The notes under the pieces were generated by a model. That model searched no databases, had not been told where the DNA came from, and worked only from the letters and a program-made list of their open reading frames with translations. The translations under genes and the position numbers were made by a program. DNA of 64,000 nt from Monosporascus cannonballus (Eukaryota > Ascomycota > Sordariomycetes > Xylariales), in the NCBI GenBank assembly GCA_004154925.1, contig QJNS01000019.1, positions 459,036 through 523,035 of the forward strand. Direction: 5' to 3'. Shown piece by piece: positions 10,595-24,200 of the stretch (positions are counted from its first letter, which is position 1; each line of letters opens with the position of its first letter).

Positions 10595-10784
10595 TGTAAC
10601 GGGCACAATACGTAGATTAAACGGAGACACGGCTCAACAAAGGTTTATATTCAAGGTAAGGAGGGAAGGGGAGAAACGGCTAGCCACCAGCAAGGTGGCT
10701 GCTCCCTATATATATATGGGTGAGCTCGGGCTAAAGAGCTCGCTCCGTAAGCCCAAGCTGCCCTATAGGCTTTAACCTATAACA
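10595..10784 (-). repeat. 3' LTR of outer Gypsy (left copy)
   Basis: Starts TGTAACGGGCACAATACG and ends CTTTAACCTATAACA. It has near-normal GC and few RIP changes, in contrast to its partner at 42,217. The interior contains TATATATATA next to a GGTGGCTGC/CACCAGC-type stem. Confidence 0.85.
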
Positions 10785-10843
10785 TTACCCCCTTCTTCGC
10801 CCTTAGGGAGTAACGAGGCTGCGGCGAGGCTTGCCTCATCGTG

Positions 10844-11009
10844 ATCAGGACCCCATTTTGGAGGTTGTGGCTGCGCCTGCGGCGCAGCAGCCGTAGCCAC
10901 AGCTATAGCTTTTGATCAAGAAGTATCTGTCAGGGGTCCAATGTATCAGCTAAACTCCTTTAAGAATAATACCCACAAAAACAACAAAACCTCCAAAATA
11001 GGGCCTGAT
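10844..11009. repeat. Terminal palindrome of RecQ segment copy I
   Basis: Arms 10,844-10,870 (ATCAGGACCCCATTTTGGAG and on) and 10,982-11,009 (complementary, ending GGGCCTGAT) are inverted repeats. A tight GC-rich hairpin GCTGCGCCTGCGGCGCAGC sits at 10,870-10,888. The same structure, RIP-mutated on one arm, ends copy II near 55,455-55,620. It is far less RIP-mutated than the adjoining helicase gene. Confidence 0.75.
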
Positions 11010-11629
11010 GGTAAGTTGTGATTTTTTCGTTCCGTTTGGTGCGCTCTTATACAAATTTGCAGAAATCATCAATATTAACTTTGGCAATATATATTAATTA
11101 TAAAGCTCCTAGCACTTTAACCTACATAATTTAACGCAAAATTAAAATCTTTATCTTTTAATATAATAATGGTCCTAATTAATACGAAATAAAAACTGCT
11201 ATAGTAAAAAAATGGCCCAAAATCCCGATTAGTACATATTATAACCTTTTACCCTCCTTAGGCCAGTACGATAATAATATAATCTTATAAGCCAAAATAA
11301 TAATATATAAGGTTTAAGATCGCTCGTAATAAATCCCGAAATATATTTTTTTCTTAATTAGTTAAATATAGGTAATATACTTAAAGGTTTAAGGTAAATA
11401 TTCTAAATTTTCGAGCATTTAATTTTTCAAAGCGAAATATTTATTTTTATCCGATACCTTTATTGGTTTTTTATTAATATAAACGTAATTAACTTATATG
11501 TTAATATTATGTATACGGCCGATAACCTTATAGAAATTTTGCGCCGTTAATTTATTCGCCTTATATTAAGCGTTATATTTAACAGGCAAGGCCGTATTTT
11601 ACGGAAAAAATAAGTCGATATAATATATA

Positions 11630-12253
11630 ATCTGATTTTCGGAAAACTTAATTTTTTTTTATTATTAAGATAAATTTTGGGAAACCTTTAATTATTTAAG
11701 CTTTTTTATTAATAACCGACTTAATTATTATCTAAATTGCATTATTAATTAAGTTAGCAGAAAAATAACGAACTTTTATATTAATAATTTTAAATTTTAT
11801 TTTTATCTTAATATTTGCAGATACGAAAAAGCTTAATTTAAAAATGTTTAACCGTATAACTGCTAAATAATATAATTATATTATTTTTGATTTTAAATAA
11901 ATATTGAGTAATTAATTTTAAATTGTTATATTAAATTTTATTTTCGAATAATAATATGGTTTAGTTATTATCGACGAAATATATTTATTATTAGAATAAA
12001 AAGATTTCCGGCCTAAATATATTAATATCCGCAATTTGCGTTTTATTTTCCTTGCCTATATATATTGGTTTGCATATATAACACCTGCTAATAATACTAC
12101 AGAGAAAAAAATCGCGAAATATAGCGGTTTTCGTCAAATCGGCGGCCTAACTGGATATGGTTATAAGGCGGAGGTCCGGCGTTTCAATGTTAATCGTTCC
12201 GAAATCGACATTGTTATTTTCCCCATACCCAGAGGTTAACGTTCGAATTGGGG
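11630..12253 (+). pseudogene. RecQ-like helicase pseudogene, fragment 1 (motifs I-III)
   Basis: RIP-mutated helicase core on the plus strand. Motif II reads VIIDEIYLLLE at 11,964-11,996; DEIY is what C-to-T and G-to-A changes make of DEAH. Motif III appears as ITPANNTTE near 12,075-12,100. A GKT/GKS-like motif I is probable near 11,634-11,650, about 108 codons upstream of motif II as in RecQ, though its frame is unclear. The fragment stops at 12,253, where a Gypsy element entered, and continues in frame at 19,612. Confidence 0.65.
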
Positions 12254-12459
12254 TGTAAGATAATGGATAGCTGTAAGCTGGGTGAGGTGATCTCCGACCA
12301 GTCGTAAAGCAGATTCCAAGAAGTAAGTATATTAAGTTATTTTTATCTAGCGTTTCCTACTAGCTGCCAGATAGTAGATTTATATTAATAAGTAGGTCGG
12401 TAGTTGATCGGTAACTGGTCGGCTACCAACTTTATTTTTATAAGGGCTATATTTTTATA
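12254..12459 (-). repeat. 3' LTR of Gypsy copy 1
   Basis: Starts TGTAAGATAATGG and ends in TATA (CACA in the less mutated copy at 33,427, read on the other strand). Preceded by TSD TGGGG. Confidence 0.88.
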
Positions 12460-15400
12460 ATTATTTCCTTTTTTTAAGCTATTAATCCTTAATAATATTA
12501 TTATTAATTTAATATAATATGTTTTATAAATTTAATTACGTATATTTATTAATAATTTACTATTATATTATGTTATAAATAATTGCCGTAATAATTAATA
12601 CGTATTATATTATGTAATTAATTATGTTTTACTTAATTTTTTATTATAATCCGTTTTTAATTTTACTTTATTTACCTTTTTTTTGGGCTTATATTTTTTT
12701 TTTTACGTACGCGTTTTATTTAGTTTTTCGTTTTTTTATTCTTATTTCGCCTTTTGCGTCTGTTTTACGTATTATCTTTATTCGCCATATTTTTTTTTCG
12801 TAAGGAATTCCAAAAGAAATAATATTTTAATATTAAAAAGGATTAGGATTTTTTTTAATATTATTCCTTTAACGTTAATAATAAAATAAATATTAATTAT
12901 ATTATGGATAGTAATAAATTATATTATATTTATATAATATAATATTATTTCGATTACCGTACGATTTACGTTTAAATTCCGGACGTTTTAAATTATGTCG
13001 TAATTAATTATTATTATAAATTTTTTACATAATAAATAATTATTTTTAATATTATTAATATCGTTATTTAATTTTTATTTAAATTTTAATCGTTTTTAAA
13101 AATGCCGCCTAAATAATTTTTTAATTTAATACTAATAATTAGAAATTAATCGATAAACTTAAAAAAATTCGATTTGCGAATATTTAATATAAACGTTTTA
13201 ATATAATTATAGTTAATTATTAATTTGATATTTTTCGTAAAACCGAATTTGCTCTTAATACGATTATTATTAGGGAATATCGTTTTTTTAATATAATTAA
13301 ACTTAATTTCGAATTATCCGTTATAATTATAAAAATCTAATTTTAATGCCGTTTTATAAATTTGCAAATTTAAATCTTTTTTGTAAATATTATAATTTTT
13401 TTATTTCGCGATTAATTTTCGATTAAATGCAATTTTAAGGTACCTTTATAAATAAAGTAATTTTCGAAAGTTATTATGCCGTTATATTCCCCGCTTATAA
13501 GCATTTTCCGTTCGTTTTTCGACGTTTTAACGAAATTTTGATATTTTTTAAAAATTATAATTAAAAAATAGCTTTATTTAGCAAAATTATTACTAAATTT
13601 AAACATATTAAATATTTTAAAAACAGCGCCTTATTTTCGATTAATAACAAATTATATTCTAATTATTTAAACCTTATTTTTCGTAAAAAATAAAATGTTT
13701 TTAAATTTTTTTCAGATTTTATACTTACTAAATTTAATAAATATGCTTATGTTTTGCTATTATATATTTTTCGATTATTTTCCGATATTTTTATATTAAT
13801 TTCCTTAATACGTTTATTAAAAATTAATTAACGTAAAATTTAATAATTAAATACAAAAATTTATTTTCGAAATAAAAATTTAATTTTTTTACGTTATTTA
13901 TAAGTTTTCGATTAATATATAATAAAGTAATTATTTGTTAAAGGCTTAAAAATAATTATATAATTAAATAATATTTTAATATTAATATTTTAATTTTGTT
14001 TGGAATTATTTTTTATAATTTTTATAATTAATAAGCGATTAATTTCTGATTAGGTTATTATTATTTTGCGGTTTTTAAGTCGTTTTATTTTCTATATACG
14101 TATTTAACTTTTTTCCGTAACGTTATAATATTTTAAATACGTATTCGAAATATTTTCGAGATTTTTACGTGTTATATTTAATAAATTAATTTTTTTATTT
14201 AATTAAATATTTCTATTGCCCCCGGTTATTTCGGTAACGGACGATATTTTTCATTATTCTTTTTGTTTTTTTATTAAATTTAATAATATTATTTAAACGT
14301 TATCCCATTTTCGGTTACATTACGGTTTTAATAAAAATATTAGAAATATATTATATATCCGTTAATATTTAATAAAACAACTTATTTTATACACTTAAAG
14401 ACCTATTTATTCCTTAATTATAACCCGAATATAAATAAATATAAATTTTTAATTAATAAATTTATTTATTACTTTAATTAAAAATTATAAACGTATAACA
14501 TTAATTATAATATTTTTTAAGTTATCGTTATTTTTTTTAATATTTATATATTATTCGACAAATAACCGTCATTTTTTCGAAATATTTTTTAATTCTTTAT
14601 ATTTATTTTTTAAATCTTTATAAAAAGTATTTTATTATTTTTAAATAATATTTATATAAGGTTTCGAACGAAAAACGGCGGATAAACGCGTTTTACGTAT
14701 TATTATATACGAATTCCGTATTTTGCAATAATTCTATCCAATTATCTTAATATTTATTAACGTAATTACAGAAATAATATTTTAAAACCTAATAAATATA
14801 TTCCGTTTGCTTATCGGTTTACGGATAATAAACGGTTAATATTTGCCGTTTTATTTTTTATTTTTTATAAAATTTTATCCAAAATTAATTCGTTAATAAT
14901 TTATCTTTATCGCTAATAATTCCGACTGGCGTACCGAATTTCTATTTAATTTCGTGGTAAAATAATCGGATTAATTTGGTTATAATTAAGGTTTTAACCG
15001 TAAAAATAAATAATTTTAATTTCGTAAAAAAATTAATAATTATTAGAATTATATTATATTTTAACCCGTTTAAACTTAGGCTTTTGGAAAATCCCGTAAT
15101 AAAATTTAACGAAATTTTTTAAAAGGATTGCTTAGATAACGGTAAAATCTATAATTATCCATATAATTTATAGCGTAATTTTATTATATTCTGGTAATTT
15201 GGATATTATTTAATATATTTTCGAATATTGTTCGCCATATTTTCCTAATAAAACTTTTTAATTATTAATTTTAACGTACGGATATATTTTATATATTTTG
15301 CTTTTAAATTATTATAGTATTAATTAATTAATTATTTTCGTAAAATACCTTATAACGGAATTATAAATTCATTTTAATAATATAAAACTTTATTTAAATT

Positions 15401-18400
15401 TAAAAAATATTCTTTTTTTTATTCCGGTTTAGCGTTTAATTATTTATATGAATTTTATAATATTTAAGTTCTTAATTTATAATTTTCGAACTTAATTATA
15501 AAATTATCGGAAAATTTTCGGTTAAAATGCCGTTTTGTTTTTAAATAATTTTTTTGTTAAAGGGCGTAAAATGTATTAATTATAAATAATAATTTTAATA
15601 TTAATTTTATTTTTTTTAAATTTTTCGAAATCTAATTGTAATATGGTTATAATTTGCAATTACCGTTATTTAATCGTTAATCGTATTATTATTATAATTC
15701 GCATTTATATTATTATTCGTAAATAATAAATTTGATAAATATATAATTTTTTATTTTCTTTTTTTAATTTTTTTTATAACTATATAATAAAGGTTTTTCG
15801 GTTTTTTATGCGGATAATAATTATTTAAATTTTCGCCACTTATAATTTATTTAAGAATTTTATAACGAACGTATTTTACGTTATTTTTATAAGGCCTTTT
15901 ACTTTTTTATAATATTTTAAATCGTACTATATATTTATAACTGTTTTTCGTACGTTTTCCGACATATTATTTGTAAATCCGAATTTTTTAAATAACATAA
16001 AGATTACGTTTCCATATGCAATTTTCCTTAATATATAATCCGGATATTTAAATAGCTTATTCGCCGGATTAATAATATTCGGTTAGTATTAAATCTTAAA
16101 ATCAAATTATATAAAACGGTAAACTTATCGGGTTAACTTTTTTTAAAGTTATATGTTAATGCTTTTATTATATTTTTAATGCTATATAATTAATAAATAT
16201 TAAAAAATTCTTTTCCGTACTCTTAAAGTATTATCGTTAATATTTTAAGTTTTTTATAATTGCTAATAATTTTTATTATTTTATAATTTACCGTTTTTCG
16301 ATTTAACTTAATTTTTATAATTAATATATAATTAAACGTTAATGTTTTTCGTATTTTTATAAAAATATCCCTGATATAACTTTTATTAAAACATTTATTT
16401 TAACCTTGGTATTTTTGGTATTATTTTAATATTAAAAAATGGTCGCCGATTAAAAAATATCTTTTAAGTTTTAAAATATTTTTTTAACTTTTTCGGGCTA
16501 CCGAAATTCTGTTATTTTTTCTTTTACCTTGCGCCTTTTTTAAAAGTTTAATAATAAGTTCGATAATACGTAAATAATAGGCGATAAATTTCCGATAAAA
16601 ATTTATAAATTCCAAAAATATTTAAATATTATAAATTAATTTTGGTTTTGGCCATATTTTAATAGTATTAACCCGTTAACGGTTTATTTCTAAAATATTT
16701 ATATTAATTATAAATTTTAAAACCTTTATCCTTTTTTAAAAAATTCATATTTAAATATTTTAATAAATAATTAATATTAAAATAGCCGTTCGTAAATTAA
16801 TTAAAGATATTTCGTATATTTTTTTTGTTATCCGAATAAATAATTATATTATTTAGATATATTACGTATATATAATTAATTAATTTAATTAATACTTTAT
16901 ATATATAAGCTAAAACGTAATTAACGTATTTATAAAATTAAATAATATAACCGTATATTCGAATTGCTTATATTACGTTTAAAAACGGTTTTTTATTAAA
17001 CGCTTTTTTTAATTTTAATACAATAATAAATATTTTTAAAATTAATTTTCGAATATATTTTAATTAATTTTAAGCAATTTATTATTTTTAAAATTAAGGG
17101 TAAAAGGTATTAATTCTTTATTATTACCCGATTAAACCTTTTATAATTAACGTATAATCGGAAACTGTCGTCTTTTTTAAGTACAAATAATATTAATATT
17201 TTTGCGTCCGTTTTCGAATAACGTATCCGGTTTATTTTTAGATTTTTTCGGATATATTTTTCGAATATTTTTCTTTAAGTTTTTAAAATAAGGTAAATTA
17301 GGCCGTATATAAACGTTTTCCCTGGGATTAAATTTATTGCATATTTTGCTCTTAATAATTAAAGTATTTTTTTTTATTTTTTCGAAATATATTCGCCGGA
17401 AATTCTTTAAGTATATAAAAAAATTAATTATTTTTTATTCTTATTATTTCTCGAATTCCAAAATATTTAGCTTTTCGATTAAACTTATTAAATTAATAGT
17501 ATAAATTTATTTATTAAAAAATGCTAAGTTTGCAATTTTTTATTTATTAACTTTTTATAATAATTTGTATAATTATTAATATATAATTATATTTAGCAAA
17601 ATTTTTAATTTATTTATTCCGGATTTAAATAATAAAAAATCGGGCGTTTTTCGATTACGGTATATTATAAAGTAAATTTACTTAAATTTTCGTTTATTTC
17701 CGTTATTATTTATTATGTTAATAGAAATTTCGTAAACCTTATAATATTTGATATACGTACCGTTAATACCGATAAGGCCCGGAATATTTACGGAAATTAG
17801 TTAAAAGTTAAGTTTTTTTGCTAAATTTCTGCTTATAGTATTTATCTGTGTTCCGGTATTTATGTCCATTTATATTATTACGTTTCTCGTACTTTTTTTA
17901 ATAAATGCCTTTTTTTAAAAGGCGGCTTTATTCCGACCGTTTTACAGTTATTAACCGAAATAAATTAGATATATACGTTTATTCTAGCTCCTTTTTTAGG
18001 TTTACGTTTAAGGATTGGTTTGATTTATCGTTATATATTATAACGTTTTATACGGCTTTCGGAAGTCGGTTTCCGTATAACTAGGATAATAAAGTTTTTA
18101 TATTTTTTTGAATTATAATTTATGTTTTTATAATTTAATTTTTTAAAGTTATAATATTTAAGTAGACCTTTATAAAAATTAAGGGTGTTAAATTATACGG
18201 ATTTATTCCGATCGGAATTAAATTGGCGGTTATTTACTTTCCGAATATAAAAACGCCCGTGGTTTTTATTATTTCCGTACGGCATTTTTAATTTGTTCTA
18301 GGGAAATTTTTTTCCGAAAATATTAAAATAAAATCGTTTATCCTTATTGGTATTTTTAGCGGAAAATAATCGGTTTTTTTCGTTTTTTCCAGGCGTTTTG

Positions 18401-19400
18401 GTAACGTTTTACTTTATTTGCTATGTTATTAATTCGTTTTAATTTAACGTTTTTTCGTAATAAAGTATTTCGTAACCTTAATATTAATTTGTAAAAGTAA
18501 TTAAAAGTAAAATATTTATTATTTTGATTATTTTTCGAATTAAAAACGTTCGTAAGTTTTATTTTATAAATTAAAAACTTTTATTTAATATAAAAGTTTA
18601 ATAACGATTAATCGGATCGTTATTATAATTTTATAAATTGTTTTTTATATTCCTTATTAAAAAAATTAAGATTTACGTAATTTTTCTTAATAAAAATTTA
18701 TAAGCTTTTTATTTTTAATTTTTTTCGTAATTAAAATAATTAAATATAACGTAATATAATTGCTAAATATTCGTAATAAAAACGTTTATATGGCCTATAA
18801 CCTATTAAATATAAATAAAGGTATTTTGCTTTAGCCTTTCGGCGTAAATTTCCGTAATAACTTTTATTTAATTTTTTTAATCGATATACGTTCGAAAAAT
18901 TTCGAATAATTATAATATAATATTTACTTATTGCCTTTAGGTTTTTATAACAATATTATAATCAATTTATAAAATTTTATTTTTTTAACTTATATTATTA
19001 TTTATTATTCGGTTAATTATCGGAATAATTCCGAATATTATTTATTTTATTAATAAATAATTTCCAAAATCTGGTTATTATTAAAAGGTTTAATCTTTTT
19101 TTGCTTTGAATTTCGGAACGTATTTATTATATTATACCCGTTTTCCGACCGTTTAATTAACGGTTATTAGGACGTATTCTTATTATATATATAAGGTAAT
19201 TCGGGATCTCGGAAATTATGGTTCTTTGCCCGTTAAAGTTTCGTTATAAACTTTTTCGCCTATTTCCGTACCGTAATCGATCGTTTATTAATTAGGTTCC
19301 GATCGGCAATTTTCTCGACTAATAACCTAAGTTCGTTTTGCAGTTGGCGAACTTCACTTCTGGTAGTTATCGCGTTATTTTTTATAGCAGATGGAAAAAT

Positions 19401-19606
19401 TGTAAAATAATAAATAATTATAAACTGGATAAGGTGATTTCCGACCAATCGTAAAACAGATTTTAAAAAGTAAATATATTAAGTTATTTCCATCTGGCGT
19501 TTTCTACTAACTGCCAGATGGTGGATTTATATTAATAAGTAGGTCGGTAGCTGATCGGTAGCTGGTCGGCTACCAGCCTTATCCTTATAAGGGCTGTATT
19601 CTTATA
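19401..19606 (-). repeat. 5' LTR of Gypsy copy 1
   Basis: Same 206-bp length as the left LTR, followed by TSD TAGGG. Contains a stem CCATCTGGC / GCCAGATGG and repeats of GGTAGCTG(G/A)TCGG. Confidence 0.88.
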
Positions 19607-19611
19607 TAGGG

Positions 19612-19950
19612 GTACTTAAATTTTCTAATAATTAATGCATTCGGGCCATTAAGTAATATCCTCTTAATTCAGCTTAATAACTTGCGTTCTATTACTAAAA
19701 TTATTATTTATGTTAATAACAGGGCGAAAATTATGGACATCCGTAACCATTTAATCAAGATTATAATAAACCGAGGGTATTTGTTAAAGGTTATGAAAAA
19801 AGCTATTAAGTTTTATAATTCCGAAATACCTTACGAGGACCAAATTCGCGTATATAATAACTTAAAACAATCGGATAGTTTTATTTATATTATCGTATCC
19901 ACTATTACTTTTAAATTAGGCATAGATATCCCGAATATTAATCGAACAAT
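19612..19950 (+). pseudogene. RecQ-like helicase pseudogene, fragment 2 (motifs IV-V)
   Basis: Joins fragment 1 in frame once the Gypsy element and one TSD copy are removed. Contains KIIIYVNNRAKI (motif IV), IPYEDQIRVYNNLKQSDSFI, and VSTITFKLGIDIPNINRT (motif V, usually VSTIAFGMGID). This is the best preserved part of the gene, with no stop from 19,682 to 19,950. It is interrupted at 19,950 by the next Gypsy insertion. Confidence 0.8.
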
Positions 19951-20373
19951 TGTAACGAACCTGTCATACATCCACCTGGAGGTATAAGCAGTATCCGAAA
20001 TGGGGTTTTGATTTGCAGGTAACAATAGGGCGAGAAATAATTTACTAAGGGTCTATTCGTTAAAAAGATTTAAAAACTTTTCCCTTAATTAAAGAACGGT
20101 ATAATTATCTTTAAATTAAAAGTTTAAATTAATAACTAAAAAGCGAAACTAAGTAAGTGCTATTTACATAAAAAACCGATTTATTATATATCCTGATTTT
20201 CAAAGTAAATATATCATAAATCTGTTAAATCTGTATAATCTGGTCCCCAGATTACCTAGATTAACCAGATCACCTTAAGAACCAGGCTTTCCGTCCGGAA
20301 TTTAGCCGTAACAGATCCGCGTTAGGCCTTAAAGGTTGGTTTCCTCGAAATAGGAACCCCTGTTCCTGTAACA
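19951..20373 (-). repeat. 3' LTR of chromodomain Gypsy
   Basis: 423 bp, TG...CA ends, preceded by TSD ACAAT. The first part resembles the solo LTR at 37,023. Confidence 0.9.
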
Positions 20374-20396
20374 TTATTTTCCCTTTCTAAAGATTT

Positions 20397-21190
20397 TTGT
20401 CCCTAAAGATAAGAATTGTAGGTCGCCACTTTGTTTTGTTGGAAAAAGTTGGAGATATTTTAGCTGATTTTATCATAATAGGTTGTATTCAGAAAGAAAA
20501 AAGAAAACCTCGGTTGAATCAACGCGGCTTTCGTAATACCCGTGTTAATTTAATTGAAAAATTTGGCATTAAGGCTTTTTTTTATTTGAATTGTGTCCGT
20601 TTTAACGAAACTAATTGTTTTTACGTTCCGGAATACCTAAGTTGCAGCTATTATGTCTGTCGGCAACGTCCCTCCTGTAACGTTTTAATTATAAATTCGC
20701 TGCAGAAAATAAACGAAACGCAAAACCGTTTGTTACGTGAGCAGTATGAAACTAAAAATAGTTTTTTAACATATTAAGAAGTTGCAAAAAGGGAATAAAA
20801 GGCGGTGGAAAAAAGGTTAGCCGAATTGCGCCGTTAATAGAATAAAAAGTCGAAGGAATTTGTTAGAAAACTAAGGCGCTTGTGCTTTTAATAAGACTTT
20901 TTTAAGAAAAGGGCGGTAGAGTTGTTAAAAGAAGGTTTGGAATTGGACTAGTTAGAAAAACGGGAAAAAATGGAAGAAGAGCGGCGTTACGTAAACGCAA
21001 AGCAAGTACAGTTTGCTTTTGAGATGGACGCCGTTTTGGAGGCGTTTATTTTTTTCGATTAGGACGCCGAAAGTTTGGATTTAAGCGGAAGACCGTTATC
21101 GCCTACGACCTTGGCCGTATTAAAAACGGTCGGTTAGGATTCTGGCGGTAAAACGTCTTAATTAGGTTTATCGCATTCGTTAAATGGTTA
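20397..21190 (+). pseudogene. Antisense reading frame between chromodomain and 3' LTR
   Basis: On the plus strand, opposite to gag-pol, an open frame of 126 codons (20,397-20,777) continues with RIP-type stops to about 21,190. Its later part is protein-like and charged: KRLAELRR, VRKLRRLC, ELLKEGLELD, EKMEEERRYVNAKQVQFAFE, DLSGRPLSPTTLAVLKTVG. It contains CSYYVCRQRPSCNV. It is probably an antisense accessory gene of this retrotransposon. Family not recognised. The first part may not be its true start. Confidence 0.45.
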
Positions 21191-21228
21191 AATGGTTTCT
21201 AAATATTTTTTTTATATAAGTATTTTTC

Positions 21229-24200
21229 CTATTTAATTAAGTATTGAACTTTGTTTTTAATTATTCTGGAATTTAATATTTGTTTGATTTCGTATTCGTC
21301 GGAATCTTTTTCAAATTCCAAATTTGTTTTTAACGGGGCGTTTTTGGGTATTGGTTTAAGTAAAGAAATGTGGAAAATAGGGTGTATTTTTATATTTTTG
21401 GGTAACGACAATCGGTAGTTAATTTTAGAAATGATTTTATCGACCTTGAACGGGCTAAACTTTTTAAAATCGAACTTATTATTAGGTTTTTTCGTTTTGA
21501 TTTATAAGATATTTAAGGTTGCGTTTTGTTTCTGGCGTAGTAAATAAATTTTGTTTCCTTTCGTTAAAATTAATCCCTTAATTTTTTTCTTATTATAATA
21601 TTAGGTTATACGTTATTAAAGGAATCGCAATTCGTTTTAGAAACGGGTTTGGATTATCTTGATTTTTATTGTTAATGTTTTTGCTTTTGGGGTAATTATA
21701 ATAATTTTTGGTATTTTGTTAAATAATTATTTAAATCGTTTTATTTTTATATCGTATCCGTATATAATTGTATAAGGAAATATGCTTATATTTTCGTTAA
21801 TAGATATATTATAGGCGATTTGCGCTAATAATAAAAGTTTTACCTAGTTATTTTGCTGGTAATTAATATAATTTCGAAAGTATTATTTTAAGGTTTGGTT
21901 TAGCTTTTCGGTTTAACCGTCCGTTTAAAGGTAATAAGCTGTAAAAAATTTAAGCTTAACACCAATTTATTTAAAGAAATTAGTACCAAATTTTAAAGTA
22001 AATAACGTATCTTTATCGGAAATAATCTTTTCGGATATTTTATATTTATCGAAGTAATATCTAATAAAAGCGTAAGTTAATTGTTTTGCCGTTACGTTTT
22101 TTCTGAAAAGTAAAAAGTATTTATATTTAGTAAATTTGTTAACAATTACCCATATTCCGTCGTATTCGATTTTAATAATTGGGGTTTTAAATGGAAATAA
22201 ATTAATAATGAAATCCCAAGCTATGGTATTCTATATTTTGTTAAAAATGTCGGTAGGTTGCAGTAGCCCGTAGGGCTTATGGCGTATTATTTTGGCTTTG
22301 TTGCAAATATTGCAATCCTTAATTACTTTTTTAATTATTCGTCGTAGTTCCAGAAAGTTATATTTTTCTTGAAGCCGTCTGGTGGTTTTGAAGATTTCTT
22401 GGTATTCGTATAACGGGTTTTCGTAAAATTCTTTTACAAACCGTTCCTATTGATCTTTTAGAATATAAATTTTGCCATAGTACAGTAGTTAATCCTTTAG
22501 TTATCCTTTTAGCTATTAGATCTTTTTTTATTTTTCCGTATCGTAAGAATTTCGGAATTATGTCAAAAGTTCGGATATTGGTTTTTTTACTATTTTATAT
22601 AACTGTATAATGTTATCCTGGTTATATTATAATATTTGTATATTTTTTGGGAACTTTTAAGTCGTAATCGCTTTTGCGGCTGAAAATATTTGCCTGGATA
22701 TTTTTTTTCCCTTTAATATAATGTATTTTGAAGTTAAATCTTATTAAGAAAATTATTTAAGTTTTATGTTTTTTAATTTAATTCTTATGCTTTCATAAAT
22801 CGGGTAAAGTTTTTATAATCGGAGTAAATGTCGAAAAGTTTTTTTATTCCGTTAAGGAAAAGTTCTTATTCTTTAAGAGCTTTGACGATAGCCAGCAACT
22901 TTTCGTTGTAAATCGGGTATTTAAGTTCTGTATTTCGGAATGTTTTTAAGTAATATGCCACTGGGTACCATTTGCCGTTATTTTTTTAACTGTTTTAGAA
23001 CGGCTTTTAATACGTAATCTAAAGCATCCGTCTTTAGGCATTTTCTTTTATCGGCGTTAGGTAATTTTATTATGGGTCCGTTAGTAATCGCATCTTTTAA
23101 GATTTAAAACGTTTTCTTTGCTTTTTCGGGGAGTTTAAATTCCTTTCTTATATATTCTTTAGTAATAAGTTTCGTTAATGGCCTAATTATATCTCCGTAT
23201 CCCTTAATTAGGCCGCGTACGTAACTCGTAAATCCTAAGATTTGCCGGATATTTATAACGGTCGTCTTATTAGAGATAAGCCAGTTTTTAACTGCTTCTA
23301 TCTTAAAGCGTTAAATCTGGATTTGGCCGAAGGTAAGAGTATATCCTAAAAAGTCCAGTTTTTATATATGCCATATGCTTTTGGCTGGGTTAATTCGGAT
23401 GTTTACTTCGTTTAGCGTTTGGAGTACATGGGCGATTTGCTTCCTGTGCTTTTCGAAAATCTCAGAGTAAATAAGGATGTCGTCGAGATAAACGAATATA
23501 AATTTATCCAGAAATTTTCTGAAAATGGTTATAATTAAGCGTTGGAAATTAGCGGGAGCATTAGTAAATCCTATAGGCATTATTTTGTATTCGTAAAATC
23601 CGTATATTGTTCTAAATGCCGTTTTCCATTTTTTTCCTTTGGTTATTTTGATACGGTAATAACCGTTTTGAAGATTAAGTACGGTAAATTATTTAACTTT
23701 GCTAACGTTTTCTTTTAACGTATTTATAAGAATTAAAGGATATCCATTTTTGATTATGATATGGTTTAGCTGTTTGTAGTTAATTATTTTTCTAAAAACC
23801 AGATCTTCGTTTTCGTTAATTTTTTGCTTTCCATCTTTGATTTTTAGTATTATAAGGACGGGGTATCCAGCGGGAGAATCAAAGGGTTGGATATATCCTC
23901 TTTTTAGGTCAAGTTAAATGCTTTTCCATAAAGCTTTCGACTTGTTGGAATTTATGTAATAAATTTTGTGAAGTTTAGGATAATGTTTTTTTAATAGGTA
24001 TTTTATGATTTTATTAACTATGTAATAATAGCTTATAGTCTTTTTTGTCCTTAAATAGTTTTTTAAATTGTCGATATTCAGGTAATATTGTGAAGGTTTG
24101 ATTTGCAATCTGGATTTCCTTGACGATATAACAGATTTTTTGGTTTTTTCCTTTGGGTGGCTTATTTTCTTATAAAAACGTCTGATATTTCCAGTTAATA

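Larger units (their letters stand above)
12254..19606 (-). mobile_element. Gypsy LTR retrotransposon, 206-bp-LTR family, copy 1 (7,353 bp)
   Basis: LTRs 12,254-12,459 and 19,401-19,606 are both 206 bp. TSD is TGGGG (12,249-12,253) and TAGGG (19,607-19,611), one G-to-A apart. Coding is on the minus strand. RT remnant YLNNIIIYSD (from YLDD) lies near 16,840-16,870. A degraded zinc knuckle with Cys and His replaced by Tyr is near 18,125-18,170. A gag N-terminal fragment with RQLQNELRLLVEKIADR is at 19,260-19,448. Very strongly RIP-mutated. It is inserted between helicase motifs III and IV of the RecQ gene. The same family forms the element at 33,427-41,265, in opposite orientation. Confidence 0.88.

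Noticed and set aside
10844..11009. Palindromic sequence read as an independent MITE
   Set aside because: Homology between the two copies continues unbroken past the inner arm into the helicase region, so it is the end of the larger segment, not a separate insertion.
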